A stretch of DNA of 64,000 nucleotides from Tetrahymena thermophila SB210 (GCF_000189635.1 NW_002476434.1:1488001-1552000), one strand, 5' to 3'; counted from the first letter of the stretch, positions 10,383 through 24,164 are shown. Notes: generated by a model not told the origin, from the sequence alone. Program-made: numbers and translations.

Positions 10383-13300
10383 TTTTTTTAAGATGGCAAA
10401 CGAAAGTTATGTTTTACGAAATCTTACTGAATATTTAATTGATTGATTATCCTTTAGCTTTATAAAAATTTTATTTATTTATTGATTATAAAAAATAAGG
10501 TGGGTAAGATTTTCTATTTAATTAATGATAATAGATAATTATTAAAATAGAAAGACTTAATTATGTTGTAAATTAATTAGTGTTGACTTTAAATTTTGTT
10601 TTAATTTTACACATTATCAAAAATAAATAAGAAATGCTTACTGGTGTTTAAAATCCCTCACAATTTGAATATCCGGCTTTTATTATCTTTTGTTTTTATA
10701 TATTTTATATAAATTAAATTGAGAGTAAGTCAATCTAATCACATTATTTCAGAAAACTTCTCAATAATTGCAAATGAAAATGCTAGAATAATTTCACTTC
10801 TAATTATTTTATATTTATCTATTATAGTTAAATAAGAATTAAAAAATTCTTACAAAAAATTCAAATTATTTTCATTAATTATGCATAGCAAAAAACTTAC
10901 ATAAATTTTTCATTATGATAGACAAACCAATAATTCAGTGCCAATAGTTTAATGTTTTCTTTAAATAATCAATTTAAAATTTATAAAATAAGAATATATC
11001 ATACGTACAGTTATGGTATGAATTTTATAAGCTTATTCTACTATTAAATATTAAGATTTATGCTAAAATCTATTATCTTTAATTTATATAAATGAAAGAC
11101 ATTAACTTAACTTTTGAAAATTCATACTGGATGATGTTGGTTTCGTAATTCTATTAATTATTCAGATTTACAGCTAAAATATTTTTTTTGAAACTTAAAT
11201 TTAAAAAGGATAATAATGTTACTATTAAACAATAAGTAATAGCTTCTCGCTTTAGAAATGATATTATGCAAAAAAATTGTTAGAAAAATTACATTATTTA
11301 ATTGAATTTATCCACTAATGCAATTAATTGAAGCAAATTATGTTTACTGAAAAATTATAAATATTAGAGTATTTAAAAAAAAAAAGCCACTTTTGCTGAG
11401 AAATAAACAAGTATTACATGAACAAAAAAATACAGCTTCGAGCTTATTTTGAGTTAGAAAATAAAAAGAAAATTTGTAGAAAGAAAATAAATTATAAATT
11501 ATAAAAAAGTAATTTTGGTTGTAAAAACAATATTTTTTCCTAAATTATGAAACATTAATTGTAAACTGTAATCATTAATATTTGTAAATTATAAAGACTT
11601 TTTGCATTTAAAGCACAAATAATTATATTTTTACAATAAAAATAGTCTAATTCAAATTAATAATATTTTTTTAAATGCAAGAAAGCTATTATGCAAAGAT
11701 GTTTTTTAGAATAAAATTGAAAATTTTTATTTAATAAAATGTTTTGAAGAAAAATACTTTGTTAATTCAAAAATATGTAGAAAAAATAACATTTTAAAAT
11801 TGAAAATTAGCAACTTGGTTCTGATTTAATTAAGGTAAATAGAGTATTTAAATTGATTATATTGTTAAGTAAAATTGTAATCCTATAAATCAATAATTCA
11901 TAGCTAGGATTATAATTAAATTCAGAATTTATTAAAAAACTTCATTTACACTTTATTGATAGAGATAAAATAAAAGAAATAGTATCAATATTTATCTATC
12001 TTTAGTAAAGTATTTAAAAAAAAATTAATTTTTTTTATAGTCTTTAATTTCAAGTAAAGGAAAATTTATTCCTTTTTGTTAGTCAAACGTAGCTATGCAT
12101 AATTAATCTTTACAATTATACAAAATTATAAAACAAACTAGGATTATCTATAAATAACTTATTCTTCTTACTTGAATAGCTTATTCCCTATAAATTTCTT
12201 ACAGAAAAAAGAAAAATAATTAAGTAATCAGTTTAATTAGCTTGATTTAAAATAATAATCTCAATTTTTAATTTATTTCAAGCAAATAAATCATGTTTCC
12301 AATAAAATTTAATTTTTCTAGTGAATAATTAAATGGCTATTTATATATTAAAATTTGAAATTTATAAATAAAATTCATTAATACAGAGAATAAAGAGAGG
12401 TATTACAAATTAAAGTTTTGTATATTAATTAATGTATTAGAATTCTATAAAGAAATAATTAATTCATCACCTTGTAATAAAAATATAGAGGTTTGTTATA
12501 GATTGTTTTTAAAATTCAAATATTTTATAATAAAAACAAATTTCCATAATTTATACAACCTGAGATCTTCTATAATGATCATATTAAGGTATCATATTAA
12601 AAGTAATATGTATTTTCAATATAAAGAGAAATTGTTAATTCTTAGGATTGAGAGTTTTTGAGATTTATGAAAAAAAGGTTCAAAGTAATAAAAAAAAATA
12701 TTGTAATAATTTGTGATTGATAAAAGAAATTAAACATAACCTTTTAGAATTAAAAAAAATTAGATTATCTATAAATAACTTATTCTTCATATTTGAATAA
12801 GTTATTCCTTATGTAATTCTTACTCAAAAATATAACAAAAATCAAGTAATCAGGTTTAATTTACTTGATTTAATCTGAAAATATAAATTTTTTAATTATT
12901 TCATGTAAATAAATCTTCCAATCAATATTAGTTAATTAATCAAAAGAATAATTAAATTACCATTTATTATTTTACAATTTCAAACTAGAAAAAGAAATTT
13001 AATTATTTATGAGAATAAGAGATTTTAGAAATTACAGTTTTGTCTATTAAAATAATAGCATGGAATAATTTATCATTTGTTAATAGTAAATAAAGAAGGT
13101 TGTAAAAGGTTGTGCTCTAAATTTAAGCAATCTAATAATAAAAAAAACAATGTTTTCCCTAATTTTATGAATCATAAGATCTGCACACGATTATCATTAG
13201 ATATCAGATAGAAATTAATATTTATTTTCTACAAAAATTGAAATTGTTTAGTATTGAAACTAAGAGTTATTGAGACTTTTAAATTAAAATTTTTTACATT

Positions 13301-13577
13301 AATAGAAAATAAAAATAAATGTTTTATTACTTCTTATTAAAAATTCATTCAAATATTTCCTTTAAATATTTAAATATCAAATAAGATTTCTTTTTATTTT
13401 TAAATTAATCAATAAAAAGAATAGCAATTGAATTCATTAATAAAATAAAACACATGAATTTAATTTAAAGTGATTATAAAGAAATAAATTGAAAATAAAT
13501 GTAAAATAAATATATATATTTTTTTTTATTACAGTACACTTTATTAATTAGTTTTAATTATTATGTATTTTTGATTT
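10383..13577. other. 3.2-kb AT-rich intergenic region with large direct repeats
   Basis: No gene could be supported in either strand under the ciliate code. The clearest structure is a pair of direct repeats at about 12141-12670 and 12762-13290. A weaker third relative lies near 11510-11640, where a ttttttcctaaattatgaa block is followed by a shared run. The region separates the EF-hand-like gene from the 3' end of the giant pseudo-exonuclease gene. Confidence 0.6.
12141..13290. repeat. Two diverged direct repeats of about 530 bp, period about 620
   Basis: Copy 1 starts at 12141 and copy 2 at 12762. Both begin gattatctataaataactt followed by attcttc, and both contain aagtaatcag, a gcttgattta/acttgattta block and similar downstream blocks (ctgagatcttct versus ataagatctgca, near 12560 and 13180). 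Many substitutions and small indels are present. A partial third copy may lie near 11510. There is no coding potential, and I recognise no terminal inverted repeats or transposase. Confidence 0.65.
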
Positions 13578-16500
13578 TCACATTTAAAATAAATTTTAAT
13601 TATTAAGCTAGCTTTGACCACACAATGTAGAAAATAAATGCTCAAAATCAAAGCTAAACATATTCTTCTACAAAATATGCTCTAAATTATACCATATTTA
13701 AGCTTATACTTCTTTAAATAAAACAATTTTTTATGGCTTTTTTTTCAATGGGAACATAAGATCAATCGCCTGACTTGCAAGTATATTGTCTTCTTCTAAA
13801 ACAAATAAAGTCAATTGATTTTGATTTATTTTCAAAGCGTTTAGGTAACTTATAAAGTAGAAATGGAAAGCTGAGATGTCATTTCGGTAGAAATCATAAC
13901 TAAATCCATACATTCCTTGAATGTGTAAAAAAGAAAAACCTGTTGTCTTCTATAAGATTTAAATATTTATTGCACTATTCTCAAGTTAGTTATAAGTGTC
14001 ATATTTTCCATGTTAAAATTCTAAAATAAAAAAGTACTAGTTTTGCTCAAAACTCTCCATGCATAGTGTTATGAATTGTTAAACTTTTTTCTCTCTCTAA
14101 TCTAGACTGAAAGCACATTTAACATCCTTGGAGCTAATCACTACTCCTTTAGATAAAAGAGTTGTTACAACTTTTTCAAAATTCTTTACATCAATTGTTT
14201 TATTTTTCTTTGTTAAGTATTTCTTTAGTTTGAGAAGCATCATAGCTTCATGATAATTTTTTACTGGTGTGCTTTTCGTATTAAGGGATAGAGGAAATAT
14301 GTCAGCTAAGAAAATACATGTATAAAATACTTCTAGCACACTTGGACTAGGAATAATTTTTTTGTTTATGAATTCGTTGTAAAGGATTTCTGTGTGTTCT
14401 TGTTAGTCATAGAGAATGCAACATTTATAGTTATCTAGATAAGGTTTGAAAAAGTTGCATAATTTAGCAAATACTACCTCAAATGATTGCGACATTTTTA
14501 ATGATTATAATACATTCTATTTATTGCTATCTTTATCAAATCTTATTCTCATATCATTAGGTTTTACAAAGGAGCTGAATTCATCTATTGTTTGATATCT
14601 ATCTGTATTCACTACAAATGAACTTATTTCAATAATTTCTGTTTTATATTAATTTAGCTAAAAATTTAAAACAATCAACATCTAGACTGTCGATTTCGTT
14701 AGTTTTTTCTTTTTAGCTTCGCTTGAAATAATATCAGTTGTGTTTTATAAATTCTATGTATTGAATGAGTATAATAATTCTTCTTACTCCTTCCATTTAT
14801 TCAACCTTTGCTGTACCTCTTCTGTATTTTTCTTTAAAGCTTGAGATAGTTCTTTTTGGGACATTCTATTCCTTGGCTTAATTAAATCATAAATATTATT
14901 GTATTCTACTTCTGTTTATCTGCTTATAATACTTGAATTGAGCTTTTCTTCCTCATCGATTCTGTCATTTGAGTATGGAAACTAATTAGTTTGAACTTTG
15001 TGTACTTATTAAACTGCTGCCTATGAAGACTCCGAATTTAAAGCTAAAATAGATGAGCTACAATTATCTGACATTTTTCTCTCTAGATTGAATTGATTAG
15101 TAAGCTATCTTTTATCAATATATTCGACATGGGGAGCTCTCCAGTAATGTTCCTAACTGCTTTATGATCTCATTTATTGTTTAGAATTTTTATTATTGTT
15201 TTAGATTTGATTTTCTTTATAATTATTGTGACGCATATAAGAGTGGTGCTAGCTCTAATTAGAAGTGTTAGTAATACTATTTTGTATGTGATTTTTGTTA
15301 GATGAAAAACTCCTCTCAGTTGATTTGTTCCTATTAGAATTATTATGATTTTTATTTTTAGAATAATTACTAAATGTATTCTGCCCTCCATTATTTATTT
15401 TTTAAAGGGTGTATTATGAAGAGGAATAATCAATTTATTTTTATTTTTCTTGAATTTAATTGTAAACTAATAAGGTGGATTTTTCAAAACCTGTTAATTA
15501 AGTAACAGGTAATCCATCCCTTTGCATTTAACTGCCTAAATTTTCTTAAGTCTGTAAAGAAGATAAAGAAGAAGAAGCATATTGTAATGGCAGTTACTAT
15601 TTAGAAGAACATGATTGTAATGATTAAGTAGGTTTTAAGAATTATTTTTATACCTTGTCTTGAGGGCAAATGACTTACTATTCTGATTCTGCCTCTTTGA
15701 TACCAGAGTAATTGTCTTCAACTTCGTCACTATGATTACTCTAGCTTCTTTCTTCTTTATATTAGTTTGATAGCTCCTACTATTCTTCATCAAAATCTTC
15801 ATTCTAGTCATCATCTTCATTTAGTTCTCTTTGACTTATATTACTGTTGTCTTCAAATTTTTCAAACTCATTTTCTTCTTCTTATTTTTTATCTTTAATA
15901 TTTTATCTCATGAACTATTTATCATTTTATATCAGTTAGTTTTGAAAAATATTTTCTTCATTTATGTTCACGTTTTCTTCTGTGAAATTCTTAATAAGTT
16001 AGTATTAGGTATTAGTTTCATCTTCTTTACTTGAAGCCACACTTTTCTTATACTCTTCATGATCTGTTTAAGATTGCTATTTCCTGATTTTCTTTTATGA
16101 ATTCTCAATCTTATCCAATTTTTACTTTATTTCTTATACTTATGCTATTTTTTTGGATTCACTATAAGCTGAAGCTTATTTAGAATTATTCTTATTTTGA
16201 TCTACTCTTCTCTCAGCCTCTAAAGTCTATTAATAAATAGCTAACATGAAGCTATTGCCTTCAAAAATGCTCTTTTTTGGCTACTCAAAAAGTTCGCTTT
16301 GAAGGATTAAATTATCAGATTTTATAATTTAGCTTGAGTTATTGCTGCTTTAGAAACTCTCTTGAAGATCTTTAATTGATTCTTTTCTTTTTCTTTGCTA
16401 CTCTTCAATGAATTAAGATAAATTTTTAGTTTAATATGCCTACTTTTAATTTTGACTGATTTATATTTCTTCTATTAAACTTTTATTTTCTGATAAATTA

Positions 16501-19500
16501 TACAAATTATTTTTATTTTATGGCATTGGTCTCTGTGAATTTTGATTCTCCTTAACATATTCATTAAAGCCAATTGGTTATCTTACTGTTTCGTTTCTAT
16601 CGAAGTTATCCTTTTATTTATCACCTGATGATCCTGTACTTTCCCCTTGATTTTGTATTTCAATATTTGAATTTGAATAACCAAATTATGCTCTTTCTCT
16701 TTGGTTTTATAATTCCTATAGTATTTGTTCATTAGGTAGGAAAGGTTCAAAATTTTAATTTATTTTTTACTTGAGAAGCAATTTTTTCTTCATTTTTGTA
16801 GAAGAAATATTATCTCCTGCCAAATTTTCTGTTGATTTTATATTTGAAATACTTAGTTCAGAAGTCGAAGGCTTTGTCAATACTGTATTTATTTAACCAC
16901 TAATGTCTGAGGATTATATTTAACTTTAATTTAAATTGGCATTATTTTTATTATCTATAAAAAGAGTTTTGGAAGAATCATAACTTATTTTTGTTTCATA
17001 TTCATTATCAGATTTAGGCTTTTATTATTATTCATTTTCTCTTTACTGAAATTGTTAGTTTTATTAAGCTTTTAAATCTTATTAAGTATTTTTTTTGTTC
17101 TAATCTTATTAAACTGAATTTATGAATTTGTTTTATGCTTATGGGAATTGTTTTTATATTTATTCAGCCTTCTTTTTCTCTTATTATTTTTATTTTTTAC
17201 TTACTGGAGCTTTTTGTTACTATTTAGCTAAATCATTTATTTAGTTTTATGATGGTGATTTCTCAATATAAATTTTTTAATTCTTCTATTTATTTTCTAT
17301 TGTATCACAATTTGGAGTGTTCATATTTTAAATATAATTATTTAATTCTTACATTTTGTTTTCTTAGTCAGAATTTAAATTTATTTTATTTTAATCTTGT
17401 TAAATATTAGTTTGATGTTATTAATTTATAAGCTAATTTTGCTATATCTAAGTTTTTTCGACGTCTTATCCCTCTAGCTTTTATGCTTCCTGTGTAAATT
17501 TTTAAGTATTTAATGTATTTGTTGAATTGAATAACTCTTGTCTTTTATTATTATCATCTTTCTATGAACTAATTTATATTTGCTTTATTTCTGCTTACTC
17601 ACTTTAATTTTAAGAGTTTATTTATATTCTATCATGCTCTAGTATAGAATTAAGATTTTAATTTTTTTAGCTTTAATTTTAAACTATGTTATGCTGTTCT
17701 AACAAATTGGCATTTTATATGATTCTGTTTTATTCTGAATTATTTTGTGAGTTTTTTTATTAACAATTATTTTCTTGAATGCCTTGAACTTAGTTCTTTT
17801 GACTTTGGAATGAAGATGAAAGAGAATCTTTTTACGACTTTAAATTTTTATCTTGAGAACTATTTATTCTTTCCTTATCACTTTACTCATTATCAGAGTT
17901 ACAATTTTTGGTATTCTGCTTTAAATTGCTCTAAATACCTTGATAACCTTGATTAATTTAAGATGGCATGTTAAAAACTTGACTTGGAGTTTAGTCATTA
18001 ATTTAAGAAACAGACTTATTCAAGAAAGACTACTAATAAATACTTTCTCTAATTTAAGATATTGAAAGTGGATTTCTGTAGAGCAGAGCTTAGGAGCAAT
18101 CCAAGAGAAGACGAGAAGCCTCTTGCATAGCTTGTTGCTATTACTGAATTTCACTTTATTTTGCCTCTTAAGAGTATTAAACTCTATTTGCGAGATTCTC
18201 TAAAGATTATAAATGATTTTTAAATTTATTATCTTAAGCATTAATTTCATTCATAATGAGTTCTTGCTAGATGTTATTTTACTTATTGAAATCTTCTTAG
18301 AAAGAAGTAAGTTGTTATTATTACTATTAAATTAAATTCTCTGTATCTTAATTGAGATTCACAATAAATTCAAATAGGATACCTTACTTTTACCTTAAGT
18401 TTTATATAGCATTTTTTTGCTTATCAACAAAATTTGTAAGGAATTGTTGCTATTAACTTATTTATGTGATAAGGTTATCTTTTAAATTTGCTACAGAATT
18501 TGATAAATCTTAGGTTTCATTAATTTCTTTTTTTATTTCTTAGATAATGTCAAGATCTTCATTTTCAAATACTGCTTCCTTTTGGCTAGACATTTAGGTA
18601 GCCCTATATGGATTGCTATTTTCTCCATTGTTAAAATTATGTAAGAAGCTAGAGTTGAGTTTCTTTTGATTGGTCTCAATGCTGCTCTTAAGAAGATTTA
18701 TATCATTTTATATTTCACTTCTTAGCTAGATGCTTTAAGAAGCAGTTCTTCCTTAAGAAAGAGGTGTTGAGGTGATTTTATTTTATTCATTAATTTAAGC
18801 CTAGTTGTTTATTATGCTATTTTAATTTTCATTAGATTGCTCTATTTTATCTGCATTAATTTATTATTGAGATGATTAATTATTTTAAATTTGCTAATTT
18901 TATTGAGTATGAGAATCATTTTTTGTGTTTAATAAACTAGAATCATTTTAAAAAATAGATAAATTAGATATTTATTAATTTTATTCTACTTAAATTTAAT
19001 TAGGAGTTTTTTTTTCTTATTATAAATTATTTTCTTGGTTAGAATTTTAAAGGGTTTTTGAAGAAGTATTGCACTCAACAGTGCTATTTTAAATAACTGC
19101 TTAATCAATAACAGTATTATTATTATTATTATTATTTTTGCTGCTATTAGCATCATTTTGGGTATCTTAATTATTTAATAAACATTATTCATTGTTTTCT
19201 TCTAAATTGTTTATCTAAGGATCATTAAGTAGTAAGTTTTGGGAGGAAGTTGAATCACTCTTTTATTCTAATTTATTTAAATTAGTCAAAGAATCTTGCT
19301 AGCTTATACTCACTACTTATTGATTTTTGTTTGATTGATTTTTTGTGTTGCCTTTTTGAACATCATTAGTTTTACTTGGTTAATTTATTTGTCTAATGTA
19401 ATTGTTAATTTTAGTTTAGTATCTATTTCTCTCTCTCCAACCAGAAGATAAAGCCTAAGTAATAAAATATCCTTGAGAAATAATTTTGAGAATGCACATT

Positions 19501-20510
19501 ATTAAATTGCTAGAGAATTGATTATTAAAGTAAGATAATATTTTTGTTTTTTCTTTTAGTGTCTCATCTTATTTCATTTCTAAATCTTCCATAAGCTAAT
19601 TTAATTAAATTGTATTTTAAATTTTAGTATATTTTTCAGGAATTATTTGATCAATGAAAATAGCTTCTTTGTTTATTTCATGTTCCAAGAACTGCAACTT
19701 GAATTACTTTAGAAGTGTTTTAACTTATTTAGAAGCGTATGACATTATAAACCCTTCTTCGGCTTTAGTAAAGTAATAATCTATCTTTTGTGAAATTACT
19801 TAAAAGTGGTCTTGCATATCCTACAGTTCATCTTCTTAAGAACTCACTGTAAATTCATAATGATCTTAGATTTTAACTTCTTTTTAATTAATTACAATAA
19901 AGTAAACATTTTTAAGTGCCTCGTGGCTTGTCTCGTTTGCATTCAATAAAATAATTCCTAAGAAAGGTTAAGTGAATTTAGGAATTTAACTTGAAGTTTA
20001 ATTAATTTGCATGTTTAGTTCTTCAATCTTTTCATTTTTTTATTCAAGATTCTCTCTTTAGTTAAGATCTGCTTTTGACTATCCCTATTCTGTTTACAAA
20101 TTTTGTCTTTATTGTTGGTTTTCATTGTTATTAAAGGGTGTTGAAGATTGTAATAATTTTTATCTAGTTTTAATTTAAATTTAGCTCTAATTATTTATCT
20201 AATTGCTACCATTGCTGCTCTTAAAAATATTTCCTTACCTTTCAGCTGAAAGCTAGCAATTCTAAGATTAAGGGTTTTAATTATTGCTATTGAACAAATA
20301 TTAATCTCTATTTTATGCAATTTGTTGGCCTTTTTCTTATTAACTAAAAAACATGCTAGCTACTCTTTCACCTTAAACTTAATCTTAATTCTCATTTATT
20401 AAAAGTTAATTGCTATTTTGTTGATTTTAATTTATTTAGTTTTATGGAGGAGGGTTTTTCCTCATATAAACAATGCCTTTGCTTGAGTTATTTCCTTTAG
20501 ATGTACTCAT
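13578..20510 (-). CDS. Giant N/Q-rich protein with two decayed ERI1-like exonuclease domains
   Basis: This is an uninterrupted 2311-codon frame from the ATG at 20510 (MSTSKGNNSSKGIVYM) to the TGA at 13580-13578. Residues about 1944-2080 align by eye with the active exonuclease encoded at 2325-6416. LFVIDFECNQ becomes LIVLNFQLNQ (Asp to Asn1949, Glu to Gln1951), CILYDCDSDC becomes CILYDQQEHT, and the terminal HKGIDDARN block is replaced by a segment without His/Asp. A second decayed copy lies at about 178-355 (FLGIILLNANE ... IMCILKIISQGYFITQ, compare LVCIELVKRGYSFTQ in the active protein). The roughly 1550 residues between are Asn/Gln/Ser-rich with coiled-coil-like stretches and acidic patches. 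A C-terminal block (ILEFQHGKYDTYNQ onward) resembles the tail of the active paralogue. It is probably a binding scaffold or pseudoenzyme. The frame stays open upstream to 20999. Confidence 0.87.
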
Positions 20511-21626
20511 TCCCTACAACTTGCTAATATTTTGCTTGATATTAAAAAAAATGATAGCGCTATTGAACTTTTACCAAGAAAATTCTTGTGTTTCTTTGTT
20601 ATTCAAACAAATTTTTAGAAAAAAATAATTGATTAATACCAATTAAATTACTATTTTTTAACTCAAAGATAATATCTAGAAAAAGATAAGTAAAAATTAG
20701 AGGTATATATTATAATGAATAATCATATATAAATTGAAGTAATAATTAAAGTATTATAATTTCTTAGCATAAGAGATGAAATTTACTGTATCTAAATATT
20801 CATCTTTAGCCAGCTTTTCTATATACAAATCTTCAACTGCTTTGGTATGCTGAATATGTTTGCCTTTTTGAGGATACTAATTAATCTATATATATATATT
20901 CTTCTCTTATCTCATAGTAAATTATCTAGATTATTTGTAGACTCTTTACAGATCAAATTAAAGTAAATTTTACTCAAATGAGAGAAAGATTTTAATCATT
21001 CACAAAATAGTAAAAATTAATTAAAATTTTAGAAACTATTTATTTCTAAAATTATTTTCCACTCTATATAAATATTTTTATTTTCAAATATCTTTTTAAA
21101 AATCATTTTTTTGAGTAAATAAATATAATTAAATGGCAAAAATTTAAAAATCTTTGGAAAATTATTTTTTATTAAATTATTATTGTTTTGGAATAATTTA
21201 ATCATATTCATAATTAGGTTCTTTGTAAAAATTAAAAGTAGTTGAGATCAAAAGAAAAACTACTAATAATTAAATTAATTTTTATAATAATATTTAAATA
21301 GATGAAAACTCTTTTTCCTCTAAATTAAATAAAATTTATTGGTTTTATTTTATAAATCTCTTCCTTTAAATAAATAAAGTCTCTTCTTTTCATTTAACAA
21401 AATTTTATAACTTTGGAATATTAAAATAATTCAATCAATATAAAGATTAATAAAATACGAATTATTAAATAAATAGATAATATTTTTGAAAGTTAAAATA
21501 ATTAATTTTAATATCAATATATTTGATACAAAGAATAAAATATGAATTTTAATGATAAAGTTTAATAATTTATATTATTTAGAAACTATATATTTTTAAT
21601 TAGAAAGTAGGTGCAATTCAATTCGT
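20511..21626. other. Intergenic region with a possible 5' exon of the giant gene
   Basis: The reading frame of the 20510 gene continues upstream without TGA to an ATG at 20999. Within it, about 20890-20765 (minus strand) reads like protein (PQKGKHIQHTKAVEDLYI, AKDEYLDTVNFISYAKK). The sequence between that patch and 20510 is very AT-rich and may be an intron or leader. The true N-terminus is therefore uncertain. Bases 21010-21626 look non-coding. Confidence 0.35.
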
Positions 21627-23134
21627 TCAGCTTTTTTGATTTTTTGTTTACCTATTTATTTTAATGAAAAGTTTGTTATATAATTTTATAAGTTTAAATG
21701 TAAAATTTATTTAAATAAATAAATAAAAATTAACTATTGAATAAAAATCTCTTTCAATAATTTGTTTAAAAATATTTTAACTTTAAAAAAAATTTACTTG
21801 ATTATATAATTGTCAACCATGACAAAGTTACTTGATTTTTGATCTAACATAAACACTTAGACAATTTCCTCTTTAGATTAGTTATTTAATATATCATCGT
21901 ATTTGTTTTTGCTTTCATTAATAATATTGTTAAATTCTTCCACTAAACCTGATTCATTACTTTTAAGCTTTTCTAATAAAGTTTTTCTTACTATTTCAAA
22001 CTCACAATTGAAGTTTTTCAGCAAATTTTTTTTTTAATTGTTTAGAATATCTTGCTCATCATTTTATTATAAGCTGTTTTAATTATTGACTCTTGAATTT
22101 TAAAATTTTTCACTATTTTTATCTGGCGAATTTCTTTTAATTCTAACATTTTCTGTCTTTATTTTTTATATTGTTTCTCTATTTTTTTAATATTCCTCAC
22201 TTAATTAATTTAATAGCAAGGTAAGCAACTTTAAGCCTAAATAATTGTTATCATTTTCCTAATAGTTTTTACTGATTTAAAATAAGCAATACTTAGATTC
22301 GTTAAAGCAGTAAGTAAACAATGTTTCAAGGTCTTATTAGCTTTACTCCAATTCCTAGAAATGTTTTTCTTAAAAAAAGAAACTTTAATGTTTTTTGATT
22401 TTTTTAATTTCCTCATCAGTCAACTAAGAAATATCTTTATTGTACACTTCATTGTAGATATCCATAAAATATCTCATCTTTAAATATCTATACTCTGCTA
22501 ATTCGAAAAAGAAGAGAAATAACCTCACGCAAGTGCAAAAATATCTGTAATAACGCTGTTTTTCTGACTAGAATACCCAGAAATCAAAGCAATACAATTT
22601 CTCAAGTGCAATATAATCTTAACAACATTTGTAAAATTGGTCTTCTTATTCAACCTTTTGAAACAAGATTTCATTATAATTTGGAATTTCGTATACATCT
22701 TTTGAATATACATCTTTTATTTCTTTATTAATTTTATAGAAGTCTTTCTTTATTTATATATGCGGTTTATAGATTTAAAGATTCAAGCTAATCATTTATA
22801 TCTCATTCCTTAAATAAAAATCCACATTTTCCAAAATATGAGCAATAAAAGCTTCATAGTGATATGAAATTCCTTCACGAATTTTATTTCTTTCAATTTG
22901 TTATGTTTAATTTAAAAATTTAAAAACTCTTTCCTTTTTTGTATCTGATTATTTAGATAGAAGCTTCTAAACAAAGTTTATTAAGCTGAAATTGTTTTCT
23001 TATAATATTTATCCATTTAAACCTTCAATAAATTTTTTTATTACAAGAGTATTTTTATCAAAATAGTAAAACCAAATATTATCCTCTAAACTCTATATTT
23101 AGTCATCAGACTACTATCTACTATTACGGTTCAT
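21627..23134 (-). CDS. Protein of unknown function, 453 residues, two exons
   Basis: The start is the ATG at 23134 (MNRNSRQQSDDQIQSLED), the first ATG after an upstream TGA. Exon 1 runs to 21798. A putative intron 21797-21652 (GTAAAT...TAG) is followed by a 25-nt exon ending at the TGA at 21629-21627. Without splicing the frame would run on through low-complexity AT sequence, so the intron is preferred but unproven. The protein has an aromatic and cysteine-rich middle (FYKCCQDYIALEKLYCFDFW, YFCTCVRLFLFFFELAEYRY) and a C-terminal half rich in Lys/Glu/Asn that looks helical or coiled-coil. No catalytic motif, signal peptide or clear membrane span is seen. I do not recognise the family. Confidence 0.68.
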
Positions 23135-24164
23135 TACTTTTTATAGACTATTTTGTTTAAATATTTATCTTAAAGTGAGTGATATTCTAAGCAATAATCT
23201 AATAATTAACTTCTACCTATTTTAATTAAACAGTAAGATATTGAATTTGATATTTATAATTCATATCAAAAAAAGCACACAATTTCTTCCACTTAAACAA
23301 TATAATTAAAAATATTGATAAAATTTATTTTTTTAATCTTATAACAAATATTTGATTAGATAATTCTTTTCGATTCTTTAAATCATATTCTTTTACAGTC
23401 TTAAAATGTATAGTATTTTATGTTCATATTTAAAAACTATTATAAAATTATAAAATTAAATTTAATTAATATATCATTTACAGTTTCCAGTTATCATAGA
23501 ATTTAAAATTTTTAGATTTTAAAAATTCTAATAATTTTTTTTATAAAAATTCTTATAAATAAAAAAATAGAAAATTAAATAGATTCACATTATTTATTGA
23601 GTGATATTTTGATTGATTTATTGAATTATTAATTTTAAAAAAAATATTTTTTTGATTATTTAATTTTTCTTTAAAATAGAATGGATAAATAATAATATAA
23701 TTAGCTCAAATTTTTAAAAATAAATTTAAATGATTTCCAAATTTCATTTTATTATTATTAATGTGCCTTATTTTTCAGCAAAAAAAATTTTCGCTCCAAT
23801 AAAATTCAATTTTAAATTTTCAATAGACTCTAAAATAGAATCTTTTTATGAATATTTATAAAAAGTGAGCCAAAGTAGAGTTTGATTTTAGAATGTTATT
23901 ACTCTTCATTGGCTATAGATTAATTAACATTCAAAAGTATTGTTAAAGGCAAAGATATTAATTCGTGAATTAAAATCTGAATTCTTATTGAAGTTTATTA
24001 GCACTGATTTATTTTTAAAAAGTAAAAGTATAAACATATCAAAAAATCAAATTAAGACTTAGATTGATTTTTGATAGATAATTTTTTTAAGATACTTTTT
24101 AAACTAGTATTAAAAACGAAGTAAAACTTTTCATAGATTTTGCATATCTTTTATTACTCAATAG
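23135..24164. other. Divergent intergenic region, no gene seen
   Basis: This very AT-rich stretch separates the minus-strand gene starting at 23134 from the plus-strand helicase gene starting at 24165. Promoters for both must lie here. No ORF, RNA gene or repeat could be supported. Confidence 0.6.
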
